Positions 1-6,028 of a stretch of 6,039 bases of DNA are shown here, piece after piece. The notes beneath the pieces were generated by a model, which did not search any database, was not told where the DNA came from, and worked only from the letters and a program-made list of their open reading frames with translations. Every line of letters starts with the position of its first letter. Position 1 is the first letter of the stretch. Both the position numbers and the translations under genes were made by a program. Source of the DNA: Candidatus Nomurabacteria bacterium (GTDB taxonomy: Bacteria; Patescibacteriota; Minisyncoccia; Phycocordibacterales; UBA9973); assembly GCA_903869875.1 (NCBI GenBank), contig CAIQAW010000005.1, forward strand, positions 1 to 6,039. Reading direction: 5' to 3'.

Positions 1-11
1 TACTATACTAT

Positions 12-1760
12 TTATTTAGCACAAAGTTTTGCATTCATATGTGCTAGAGTTTTTAGGTCTATTTTAGAAGTTTTAACTTCGGTTGAATTTAAACCTATTT
101 CTGTACTATACATTTTTTTATAGGCTTTTATTGCATTTAGTGTACGACTCCGAACAAAACCCTGTATGTTTATATGTGAACCAGTTTCTTGGTTTAGTAG
201 CCACTGTATTGTTTTAACAACCTGTTTTTTATATAGATCTGCTTTAGTAAACGCTTTGTAAGCTGCAGGACATGTTGCGTTTTTAGTTGGTTTTATTGTA
301 GCGTCAACTGTTTTTACATTTTCAGCTTCAACTTTTTTAACTTCTACTGGCGGAGTATAAGAACCACTGCCTTTTGTACTCAAAATACCACCACTACTAC
401 CACTAGATACAAAACCTGAAACTTCTGCTGAATCTACTGTAAGTAAGTTTTGTTGCGTTCCATTTATTGGTGTATATGCTTGTACAATATAGTATGTATT
501 TGCTGTTACATTAGATATTGTTATTGTCGCACTTGAGCTTCTAGCGATCGTGCCCTCTAGTGTGCTGTACGGACCACCAGAAGTTGTACCTGAATAAACT
601 TTATACGAACCTACAGATGTGTATTCGACTGGTGTCCAACTAACTACCATATCTAGACCAGAACGTGTTGCTGTCAGTCCAGTAGGTGCGACTGTTTGTG
701 TTGCCGACCAGTTTTCTGAAAATTTTGTATCTGCAGAAGTGTCTTTGGCTGAAGAACTTGTTTGTAATGAGTTTTCTGCCAACGAACCAGCTGTTAGAGA
801 ACCAAAAGTACTAAAGTCAGGTATGTCCCCTGTTAATGCGTTTTTATTTGCATAAAATTCTATTAAACCAGTACTTGCTGACAACGAAGGTATAGAACCT
901 GTAAGTTGGTTTCTATCAAAATAAACATATTCTAAAGATGTGTTTGTTGTAAGTGAAGGTATAGAACCGGTAAGTTGGTTGTCCCGCACATCAAATAATG
1001 ATAAAGATGTGTTTGTTGCAAGTGAAGGTATAGAACCGGTAAGTTGGTTTGTACCAACGAAAAATTGCGATAAATTTGTATTTGCTGTAAGTGAAGGTAT
1101 AGAACCGGTAAGTTGGTTGTTGTGTAGATCAAAATTAACTAGTAAAGTGTTTGTAGTTAATGAAGGTATAGAACCTGTAAGTGTGTTCGAAGATGCTAAA
1201 AACTGAGTTAATGCTGTATTAGCAGTTAATGATGGAATTGATCCGGCTAGTAAGTTGTTGTTTACATAGAAACTAGACAACGCGGTGTTTGTTGTCAGAG
1301 ACGGAATGGATCCAGTAAATTGGTTTGTTCCAACTAAAAATTGAGTCAGCGCAGTGTTTGAAGCAAGTGAAGGTATAGAACCAGAAAGAGTGTTGTTTCC
1401 AGCCCAAAATTGTTGCAACCCTGTTAAACTAGAAATTGATGATGGTAGTGTACCAACTAAGTTATTACCACTTAGTAAAATGTGTGTAACATTACTTCCT
1501 GAACGGGTAACACCATACCATGTACCAACATCAGAAAGAGTGTCCCAGTTTGTTTTTGTTGTCCAGGATGTGCCCGCTGTGTTTGTGTATAAATCTTCTA
1601 ATGCCTGACATTCAGCTTGAGATATACCCCCTAGTGTTGTGAGGTGTGCGCCGTTTGTACAGTCTACTGTACTAAATGCAGCATTTGCATTCTGAGTTTT
1701 AAATGTAATTAAAGTAAAAATTACTAAAAAAAATGCGGTAGATGCATATATGTATTTCAT
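12..1760 (-). CDS. Secreted leucine-rich-repeat / FN3 surface protein with peptidoglycan-binding-like C-terminus
   Basis: The product is 582 aa from the ATG at 1760. A TTG two codons upstream is less likely because it would lie inside the -10 spacer. Residues 1-27 form a signal peptide with a hydrophobic core and an ANA|AF cleavage site. Residues 34-95 resemble the N-terminal cap of bacterial LRR proteins (ALEDLY...W...TNW...WYGVT) with a Cys34/Cys51 pair. Residues 92-323 hold ten LRRs of the LTGSIPSL type. Residues 356-448 look like a fibronectin type III domain. A Gly/Ser then Lys/Glu/Pro-rich linker follows. Residues 497-580, flanked by Cys497 and Cys580, resemble a divergent PG_binding_1 fold (IQWLLNQ, GFVRSRTLNAIKAYKK). 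I infer a wall-attached protein used in adhesion or cell-cell contact; the partner is unknown. The gene starts 38 nt after prfA, where prmC often lies in other bacteria. Architecture is fairly sure; function is not. Confidence 0.88.
   Translation of the reverse strand: MKYIYASTAFFLVIFTLITFKTQNANAAFSTVDCTNGAHLTTLGGISQAECQALEDLYTNTAGTSWTTKTNWDTLSDVGTWYGVTRSGSNVTHILLSGNNLVGTLPSSISSLTGLQQFWAGNNTLSGSIPSLASNTALTQFLVGTNQFTGSIPSLTTNTALSSFYVNNNLLAGSIPSLTANTALTQFLASSNTLTGSIPSLTTNTLLVNFDLHNNQLTGSIPSLTANTNLSQFFVGTNQLTGSIPSLATNTSLSLFDVRDNQLTGSIPSLTTNTSLEYVYFDRNQLTGSIPSLSASTGLIEFYANKNALTGDIPDFSTFGSLTAGSLAENSLQTSSSAKDTSADTKFSENWSATQTVAPTGLTATRSGLDMVVSWTPVEYTSVGSYKVYSGTTSGGPYSTLEGTIARSSSATITISNVTANTYYIVQAYTPINGTQQNLLTVDSAEVSGFVSSGSSGGILSTKGSGSYTPPVEVKKVEAENVKTVDATIKPTKNATCPAAYKAFTKADLYKKQVVKTIQWLLNQETGSHINIQGFVRSRTLNAIKAYKKMYSTEIGLNSTEVKTSKIDLKTLAHMNAKLCAK
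792..1487 (-). repeat. LRR-coding tandem repeat, 69-bp period
   Basis: This stretch encodes ten leucine-rich repeats whose conserved prolines fall at residues 106, 130, 153, 176, 199, 222, 245, 268, 291 and 314. The first spacing is 24 residues and all others are exactly 23. At the DNA level the plus-strand block starting GGTATAGAACC or a variant of it recurs at 889, 958, 1027, 1096, 1165, 1234, 1303 and 1372, always 69 bp apart. Three copies (951-980, 1020-1049, 1089-1118) are identical over 30 nt. The consensus unit is NTxLxxFxxxxNQLTGSIPSL, a plant-type LRR variant with Phe often at the second strand position. Confidence 0.93.
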
Positions 1761-1775
1761 ATACAAATAATACCA
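1761..1775 (-). promoter_or_regulatory. Extended -10 promoter for the LRR gene (leaderless)
   Basis: On the minus strand a TG (1775-1774) sits one base before TATTAT (1772-1767). Six bases then separate TATTAT from the ATG. No -35 hexamer close to TTGACA was found at 16-18 bp, and no purine-rich ribosome binding site is present. The expected transcription start would fall on or next to the ATG. Confidence 0.55.
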
Positions 1776-1786
1776 AATACAAGTAC

Positions 1787-1803
1787 ACTAGTCTAGTACT
1801 AGT
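1787..1803. repeat. Short CTAG-rich palindromes at the prfA stop
   Basis: ACTAGT occurs at 1787-1792 and 1798-1803, and CTAGTACTAG (1793-1802) is a perfect 10-bp palindrome overlapping the prfA TAG stop. It is too short and lacks a U-tract, so I do not call it a terminator. No other terminator is visible between prfA and the LRR gene. Confidence 0.3.
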
Positions 1804-2773
1804 CTTCGGCAGAATCAGTACCAACAACTCCACTTAGTAATGCGTCGACTATTTTGTCTATTTTACCAGCCATTATAGTAGGTATACCAGACCATGACTG
1901 CCGTATACGGTGGTCAGTTATACGGTCTTGTGGAAAGTTATACGTACGGATTTTTTCACTTCTGTCCCCTGTGCCTATTTGGTTTGCGCGGTTTTCAGCG
2001 TATTGTTTATTGTCTTCGGCATCGCGGGCTTGTTGGATTTTTGCGGTCAATATCAGCATTGCCTTTTCACGGTTTGCTAACTGTGAACGTTCAGAAGTAG
2101 AACGTACATCCATGCCTGTTGGTTTGTGTATCAAACGAACAGCAGTTTCAACTTTGTTAACGTTTTGACCACCAGCACCACCTGAACGTGAATATTCGAT
2201 TTCAATATCAGCTGGGTTTATTTCTATTGTAACTTTTTTACGCATTGGTAAAACTGCAACTGATGCAGTCGATGTATGCACACGTCCGTTTTTTTCTGTA
2301 GCCGGTATGCGTTGCACACGGTGCACGCCAGTTTCGTATCGGAAATATTTGTAAACTTCTTTACCTTTTATTTCATATACAGCTTCTTTGTAGCCACCTA
2401 CATCGTTTTCACTTATTTCAAGGCGCTTAACTTGAAAACCTTTAGATTCTGCATAGCCCTGATACATGTATGCCAGTTCGTATGCAAACAACGAAGCCTC
2501 GTCGCCACCAACACCGGCACGTATTTCTAAAATTATTTCATTTGGAAATTCTTCTTCAGCTTTTTCAGATTCAGTTATAGATTCGAGTTGTTTTTCTAAT
2601 GCAGTAATTTGTACAGTAATAGTATCTATATCAGCTTGACCAAGTTCAGCCATTGATGGGTCGGCAGTTATCATGTCTTTGACTTCTTGCAATTCATTTA
2701 CAAGACGCTCGTATTCTGTTGCGAGGTAAGATGTTTTGTGATTCTTTTTTAATGCTTCTATATCGATTGTCAT
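1799..2773 (-). CDS. prfA: Peptide chain release factor 1 (RF1)
   Basis: RF1 recognises UAA and UAG in the ribosomal A site and triggers peptidyl-tRNA hydrolysis in the cytoplasm. The 324-aa product carries the RF1-specific PAT anticodon-like tripeptide at residues 157-159 ([14 protein letters not shown]), where RF2 has SPF. The catalytic GGQ is at 201-203 ([11 protein letters not shown]). Other family blocks are [14 protein letters not shown] (83-96) and the C-terminal [15 protein letters not shown]. The protein is shorter than E. coli RF1: GGQ lies about 32 residues earlier, so the loss is in N-terminal domain 1, the region that contacts the stalk base. The N-terminus is coiled and charged. 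It follows rpmE, a common bacterial order, but no prmC (the GGQ methyltransferase gene) follows it here. The ATG is chosen because an extended -10 lies directly upstream. It ends in TAG, which RF1 itself reads. Confidence 0.98.
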   Translation of the reverse strand: MTIDIEALKKNHKTSYLATEYERLVNELQEVKDMITADPSMAELGQADIDTITVQITALEKQLESITESEKAEEEFPNEIILEIRAGVGGDEASLFAYELAYMYQGYAESKGFQVKRLEISENDVGGYKEAVYEIKGKEVYKYFRYETGVHRVQRIPATEKNGRVHTSTASVAVLPMRKKVTIEINPADIEIEYSRSGGAGGQNVNKVETAVRLIHKPTGMDVRSTSERSQLANREKAMLILTAKIQQARDAEDNKQYAENRANQIGTGDRSEKIRTYNFPQDRITDHRIRQSWSGIPTIMAGKIDKIVDALLSGVVGTDSAED

Positions 2774-2791
2774 GGTTTTTTAATTATAACA
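2774..2791 (-). promoter_or_regulatory. Extended -10 promoter for prfA, abutting the cloverleaf element
   Basis: On the minus strand TG (2791-2790), one base, then a perfect TATAAT (2788-2783) precede the ATG by nine bases (TAAAAAACC). The start point would leave at most about three untranslated bases. There is no ribosome binding site. The outer arm of the cloverleaf repeat ends at 2792, immediately upstream of the TG, so the region where a -35 would sit lies within the repeat. No -35 match was seen there. Confidence 0.65.
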
Positions 2792-2874
2792 AAATACCTC
2801 ACCCCTAGCCCCTCTCCTAATGTAGGAGAGGGGAAAACTTTTCAAAATTTTGAAAAGTAAGGGGTGAGGTATTT
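2792..2874. repeat. Three-way-junction palindromic element (MITE/REP-like)
   Basis: The outer stem is a perfect 15-bp inverted repeat (2792-2806 with 2860-2874; AAATACCTCACCCCT and its complement). It encloses two further perfect hairpins: an 11-bp stem (2809-2819 with 2823-2833, loop ATG) and a 20-bp self-complementary palindrome (2838-2857). Only 2, 4 and 2 unpaired bases lie at the junctions, so the whole 83 nt folds as a cloverleaf on either strand. It begins 3 nt after the rpmE stop and ends beside the prfA promoter. There is no ORF and no clear target-site duplication. The CCTCACCCCTAGCCCCTCTCC-like composition recalls dispersed palindromic repeats mobilised in trans, but that is from memory and unverified. 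It may also terminate rpmE transcription. Confidence 0.85.
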
Positions 2875-2877
2875 AAG

Positions 2878-3129
2878 TTATTTCTTTCCGGCAGCAACGC
2901 GCTTTTTGAAGCGGTCTACACGTCCAGCAGTGTCTAGAACAGTTTCTTTACCAGTGTAAAACGGATGTGATGCACTTGTAATTTCAACGCGGTACAATGG
3001 GTATTCTTTACCATCAAACTTTGTAGTTTCTTTTGTAGCAACTGTTGAAAGTGCCAAAAATTGCTTTTGGTTAGAGTTATCTTCAAACACCACGTAGCGG
3101 TTGTTTGTTGGGTGGATTTCTTTCTTCAT
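2878..3129 (-). CDS. rpmE: 50S ribosomal protein L31, zinc-independent (type B)
   Basis: L31 bridges the large-subunit central protuberance and the 30S head. This 83-aa protein starts MKKEIHP and contains the hallmark SHPFYTGK block at residues 54-61, followed by GRVDRFKKR near the basic C-terminus. It has no cysteine, so the CxxC zinc site of type A L31 is absent. Length and spacing fit the YkgM/RpmE2-like group, and the symbol rpmE2 or rpmE B would also be acceptable. In E. coli and Bacillus this type is the zinc-starvation paralogue; here it may be the only L31, which cannot be judged from one window. It starts 18 nt after the transglycosylase stop and precedes prfA, a conserved pairing. 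There is no Shine-Dalgarno sequence in the 18-nt gap. Confidence 0.97.
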   Translation of the reverse strand: MKKEIHPTNNRYVVFEDNSNQKQFLALSTVATKETTKFDGKEYPLYRVEITSASHPFYTGKETVLDTAGRVDRFKKRVAAGKK

Positions 3130-3145
3130 AGGTACGATAATAGCA
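3130..3145 (-). promoter_or_regulatory. Extended -10 promoter for rpmE (leaderless)
   Basis: Minus strand: TG (3145-3144), one base, TATTAT (3142-3137), then seven bases (CGTACCT) to the ATG. The whole element fits in the 18-nt gap after the preceding stop codon. This suggests that rpmE has its own start site even though it is so close to the upstream gene. No -35 hexamer or ribosome binding site was recognised. Confidence 0.55.
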
Positions 3146-3147
3146 CG

Positions 3148-4548
3148 TTATTCTAAGGTTTGCAACTGGTCTATTGTGGCCTGGGTCTTTTTAGCTATAG
3201 CCATAACCGAGTCGCCATAAAACGCATTTGGTGGTTTACGGCCAGACTGACATGCTGAACCAGAATAGTATTTACATGCGGCATTACGTTCACTAGAATA
3301 TGCACCGCCAGCTGCACCGCGGTCTTGTAGGTATAGGGCAGTTGCCATTATGGCGTCTTCGGCGTTCCATGGACTAACAGCACCCTTGCCTAGTGCAACA
3401 GCAATACGCGCCTTGTAACCGTTCCATGTTGGTGGAATAAACTGCGAAGGCCCCATGGCACCACCCCAGCCGCCCCCCGCAATTGGACATGAAAGTGGCG
3501 TACCTTCAGGACTTAGGCCAAGTTCGCCCACTATTTGTAGGTAGTCGTCTTGCCAGTTAGACTTTGCACGACCAGATGCAACTGCTTCAGGACCAGGCAT
3601 AATTACCTTCCAGTTTTTACTTGCTGGGTCGTTTGGTCTGTTACATGTACCGACGTTTTTACCTAGACTAGATTCCTGTGTAATAATGGCCAGTATCATA
3701 GCTGGACGAACACCAGTTTTTACACTAGCTTCCTTAGCATAACGAAGTGCGTCGCCGAATTCGATAGACTTTACGTCACGAAGTGTAAACAGTTTACTTA
3801 GTATTGCTTGTTTTTGTTTTTGCTTTTCAGCAACAATTTGTTCGTAAGTTTTTTCTTGAGTCTTACTTTCTTTTAGTAAAACTTTTTTCTGAGATTCTGT
3901 AAGTTCAACTTTTTTCTTTTGCTGTTCTAGTTCAACTTTGGCATCTAGTTGGTCTGCCTTGTTGTTCTGTAGTGTTTGTTTTTCTACCTCTGTGTCAGAT
4001 TTAACTTCTTTGACTACGTCTACGTGTTCTTTTAAGGAATTTTTAATTTGACTGAACGAATCTAGGTCATGGTAAAAATCAGAAACAGTCTGACCAGACA
4101 AAAGTAAATGTATCGGGTTTGCATTGTCTATTTCGCGTGTTTTACGTAGTAGGTCTGAAATAGAGTCTTGGGTGGAACTTATTTTTTGACCAAGGTTGTT
4201 TATTTTGTCTTGGCGCTTACCTATTTCGGCTGTTAGTTTATTTATAACCAGGTTACGGTTTTGTATTTCTAATTTTGCTTTGTTTATCTGGGCAGTTAGA
4301 ACACTAATGTCCTTAGTTATAGAACCAGTTTTTTGCTTTTGTTTGTTAAGTTCGGCTGTCCACTCGGCTATTTGTTTGTCTATGTCGTTAACTTCGTTTT
4401 GACATTGTTGGCGTTCTTCTGGACTAGAACTAAGTGTTAGGTCGGTTAGACAGTTAAATGCATATACTGTAGGTGTGTTGTAAAAAATACCACCGGTACT
4501 GGTAACAATTAACGCAATTATCATGAATATATGTACTATTTTCCGCAT
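3148..4548 (-). CDS. Secreted coiled-coil lytic transglycosylase (MltB/SLT_2-like)
   Basis: The product is 466 aa from the ATG at 4548; a TTG one codon earlier is disfavoured because it belongs to the -10 spacer. Residues 1-30 are a signal peptide (hydrophobic 4-17, cleavage after VYA). Residues 44-250 are a long Lys/Glu/Gln-rich coiled coil, interrupted near 144-168 by NPIHLLLSGQTVSDFYHDL, which resembles the hinge of PcsB/EnvC-type coiled coils. Residues 262-455 resemble lytic transglycosylases of the MltB class: ILAIITQESSLGKNVG places the probable catalytic Glu at 292, then GGAMGPSQFIPPTW (362-375) and PWNAEDAIMATALYLQ (393-408). These enzymes cleave MurNAc-GlcNAc bonds to form 1,6-anhydro ends. 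Six cysteines (33, 49, 302, 354, 425, 433) could form disulfides outside the membrane. By analogy with PcsB, the coiled coil may tether or gate the enzyme during cell division; that role is inferred. Confidence 0.92.
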   Translation of the reverse strand: MRKIVHIFMIIALIVTSTGGIFYNTPTVYAFNCLTDLTLSSSPEERQQCQNEVNDIDKQIAEWTAELNKQKQKTGSITKDISVLTAQINKAKLEIQNRNLVINKLTAEIGKRQDKINNLGQKISSTQDSISDLLRKTREIDNANPIHLLLSGQTVSDFYHDLDSFSQIKNSLKEHVDVVKEVKSDTEVEKQTLQNNKADQLDAKVELEQQKKKVELTESQKKVLLKESKTQEKTYEQIVAEKQKQKQAILSKLFTLRDVKSIEFGDALRYAKEASVKTGVRPAMILAIITQESSLGKNVGTCNRPNDPASKNWKVIMPGPEAVASGRAKSNWQDDYLQIVGELGLSPEGTPLSCPIAGGGWGGAMGPSQFIPPTWNGYKARIAVALGKGAVSPWNAEDAIMATALYLQDRGAAGGAYSSERNAACKYYSGSACQSGRKPPNAFYGDSVMAIAKKTQATIDQLQTLE

Positions 4549-4563
4549 CAATATAGTATACCA
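4549..4563 (-). promoter_or_regulatory. Extended -10 promoter for the transglycosylase gene (leaderless)
   Basis: Minus strand: TG (4563-4562), one base, TATACT (4560-4555), then six bases (ATATTG) to the ATG. The T of the TG is also the last base of the upstream terminator arm, so rplY termination and this start are back to back. At 17-bp spacing the -35 position falls on a run of six T residues in the terminator loop. Confidence 0.55.
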
Positions 4564-4598
4564 TATAAAAACCCAGAAAAAAATCTGGGTTTTTATAT
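4563..4598. terminator. Terminator after rplY, symmetric
   Basis: A perfect 15-bp inverted repeat (4563-4577 with 4584-4598) surrounds a six-base A loop (T on the minus strand). The core stem ACCCAGA/TCTGGGT is followed by TTTTTATAT, giving a U-tract in either direction. On the minus strand it lies 42 nt after the rplY stop and directly before the next promoter. No converging plus-strand gene is present, so minus-strand use is the likely function. Confidence 0.85.
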
Positions 4599-4640
4599 TT
4601 ATTGTATTTATTCTGCTGCTGCCCGGTCAGTGAAGTAAAC

Positions 4641-5285
4641 TTACTCCCCGGCAGGTTCGCCTTCTGCTTCTTCTTCTTTCTTACCTTTCTTTTCTACTTC
4701 GATATTAGCAATGTCTACAGGAGCTGATTCTTCTTTTTCTTCTACTAGTTGTGCAACTAGGGCTACAACTTCGTCAGCACCAGTTAGTATTACTACACCA
4801 GCTGGAACAGTAATGTCTGAAACGTGTATTTTGTCTTGGTTTGTTACCAAACTTTCGATAGATACGTGTAGTGCGTGCGGAAGGTCTTTAGGTAATGCTT
4901 CGATTTCAACTTCGTGAACGATTTTAACCAATGAACCTGTGCCGGCTTTAACAGCTGGTGACACGCCTTCGAATTCGACAGGAACCATAACAGTAATTTT
5001 CTTCTTCATGTCGATAGCTAAAAAGTCTACGTGTATAGCGTGGCCACGGATCGGGTCGCGGTGTACGTCTTGAACCAACACACTATGTGTGTGTCCATCG
5101 ACAGTTAAGTCGACAACTTCAGATTCGCCAACTTGGGCAAATACTTTTTTAAAATCAGCTGCTGGAACAGAAACGATTGTGTTTTCTATACCAGCGCCAT
5201 AGACAACTGCTGGAACCATACCGTTACTTCGTACAGTTGCCAACAATTCTTTCTTACTTCGCTTTGTTGCAGTTAATGTATTCAT
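4641..5285 (-). CDS. rplY: 50S ribosomal protein L25/general stress protein CTC
   Basis: L25/CTC binds 5S rRNA in the central protuberance of the large subunit. The open frame extends upstream to an ATG at 5363, but the family begins close to MNTLTATKRSKKELLATVRSNGMVPAVVYG-type sequence, so the start is placed at 5285, giving 214 aa. Residues 1-93 are the L25 RNA-binding domain (GMVPAVVYG at 22-30; QDVHRDPIRGHAIHVDFLAID at 72-92). Residues 97-182 are the TL5/CTC C-terminal beta domain (VPVEFEGVSPAVKAG, LPKDLPHALHVSIESL). Residues 183-214 form a Glu/Lys-rich, probably disordered tail, common in long CTC forms. The extra 26 residues of the longer frame are hydrophobic and span the promoter, so they are unlikely to be translated. 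Transcription ends at the hairpin at 4563-4598. Confidence 0.96.
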   Translation of the reverse strand: MNTLTATKRSKKELLATVRSNGMVPAVVYGAGIENTIVSVPAADFKKVFAQVGESEVVDLTVDGHTHSVLVQDVHRDPIRGHAIHVDFLAIDMKKKITVMVPVEFEGVSPAVKAGTGSLVKIVHEVEIEALPKDLPHALHVSIESLVTNQDKIHVSDITVPAGVVILTGADEVVALVAQLVEEKEESAPVDIANIEVEKKGKKEEEAEGEPAGE

Positions 5286-5301
5286 AGGCACTAGGTTACC
5301 A
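5286..5301 (-). promoter_or_regulatory. Extended -10 promoter for rplY (leaderless), supporting the short start
   Basis: Minus strand: TG (5301-5300), one base, TAACCT (5298-5293), then seven bases (AGTGCCT) to the ATG at 5285. The hexamer matches only the TAnnnT part of the consensus. Its distance from the ATG is the same as for the neighbouring genes, which supports both the promoter call and this start codon. Confidence 0.45.
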
Positions 5302-5348
5302 CAAAAACCCCAATAAGGCAAATATGGGAACAAATTAAAGATAGTTAC

Positions 5349-5357
5349 TGTTATAAT
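5349..5357 (+). promoter_or_regulatory. Candidate extended -10 promoter for the plus-strand gene
   Basis: TG (5349-5350), one base, then TATAAT (5352-5357) on the plus strand is the same nine-base string as the prfA promoter. Initiation near 5364 would give an untranslated leader of about 80 nt before the ATG at 5447. No -35 hexamer is evident. A rival AATAAT at 5434-5439, seven bases before the ATG, would give a leaderless start like the other genes but lacks the TG. The rest of the 161-bp divergent region (5286-5446) is AT-rich, with only a small AGCTT/AAGCT inverted repeat at 5401-5413. Confidence 0.4.
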
Positions 5358-5446
5358 TTGCATATTCTATAAATATGTGTTACTGTTTTCTAAGATTTCG
5401 AGCTTAAAAAGCTTATATTCTTTTCAAAACTTAAATAATTAATAGA

Positions 5447-5977
5447 ATGAACCCAAAAATGAACCTTTTACTGGATACAGACAAAGTATTCAAAGATGAA
5501 TTATGCAAACTTATGCCCTATCCACCACAGTGGATGCAGCCTTATGACCTGTATAAGTCAGCCTACACAGAAAAAAACCTAGTTGCTGTAATGGTAACCA
5601 TTACAAAAAAACAAGGTATTAAAGAAAGCATAGATGTTATAGAAATAGAACTTTTTCACATGGGCACAGACTCTAAAAAACGTGAAAAGCATTTATCTGT
5701 AACATTTGTATCTGGTGCATCCACACACGAAGAATTTTTAACTTACAGCGTCCTTGGAACCAGAAATGCAATTCCAAAATCCGGAGAAATTACAAAACTG
5801 TTCCGTGATTCGCCTTATGTACTTCAAAAATCTGTCATGGTGGTGCTAAAGTATTTGCAAAGTAAGAAACTTGTAAAAAAGTCGGACTATTTTGAAAACA
5901 TATGGCATGCTTTTGAATTAAGTAAAAAAGCTACTGTGCCGGAATTCATGAAGTTGGTGCAGCAGTTGCTAAAGTAA
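5447..5977 (+). CDS. Uncharacterised cytoplasmic protein, 176 aa
   Basis: I do not recognise this family. The 176-aa product has no signal peptide or membrane segment and is rich in Lys, with a basic C-terminal half. Visible traits are a PYPPQWMQPYDLYKSAY stretch at residues 24-40, alternating beta-like segments at 45-52 and 62-70 (VIEIELF), a central HLSVTFVSG strand (82-90), and a mainly helical C-terminus from about 115 with repeated SKK/LVKK motifs and a final EFMKLVQQLLK helix. An alpha/beta then all-alpha layout is a guess. The start is the first ATG; Met5 is an alternative. Good coding character, six unbroken segments of mixed composition, an own promoter candidate and a strong terminator 16 nt after the stop all support a real, independently transcribed gene. 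It is the only plus-strand gene here. Confidence 0.8.
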   Translation: MNPKMNLLLDTDKVFKDELCKLMPYPPQWMQPYDLYKSAYTEKNLVAVMVTITKKQGIKESIDVIEIELFHMGTDSKKREKHLSVTFVSGASTHEEFLTYSVLGTRNAIPKSGEITKLFRDSPYVLQKSVMVVLKYLQSKKLVKKSDYFENIWHAFELSKKATVPEFMKLVQQLLK

Positions 5978-5993
5978 CAATTTCAATCAAAAC

Positions 5994-6028
5994 AAAGCTC
6001 CAATGTTCGTAGAACATTGGAGCTTTTT
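5994..6028 (+). terminator. Rho-independent terminator after the plus-strand gene
   Basis: A perfect 15-bp stem (5994-6008 with 6012-6026; AAAGCTCCAATGTTC and its complement) closes a GTA loop and runs into TTTTT, AA, TTTTT. The 3' arm ends CTTT, so the U-tract overlaps the stem. It begins 16 nt after the TAA stop. The opposite strand also has T-rich sequence after the stem, so it may work for a converging gene beyond the window. Confidence 0.9.

Noticed and set aside
1..11. TATAGT-like string at the left edge as a promoter for a further minus-strand gene
   Set aside because: Only 11 bases follow the LRR stop before the window ends, so neither spacing nor a start codon can be checked.
932..1206. 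Repetitive open frames on both strands over the LRR array
   Set aside because: They mirror the 69-bp repeat in other frames (69 is divisible by three, so every frame stays open). They have no promoter or start context of their own.
1854..2530. Plus-strand open frames opposite prfA
   Set aside because: prfA is unmistakably conserved on the minus strand, and the opposing frames show no recognisable domain.
4599..4640. Possible second hairpin just after the rplY stop (CTGCC...GGCAG-like arms)
   Set aside because: The pairing is imperfect and without a U-tract; the perfect terminator at 4563-4598 explains the region better.
5286..5363. Upstream in-frame ATG extending rplY by 26 residues
   Set aside because: The extension is hydrophobic and unlike any L25 N-terminus, and it covers the TGGTAACCT promoter element; the family start fits the ATG at 5285.
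5286..5446. Small RNA or riboswitch in the divergent spacer
   Set aside because: No stable stem beyond a 5-bp AGCTT/AAGCT repeat and no known riboswitch pattern was seen.
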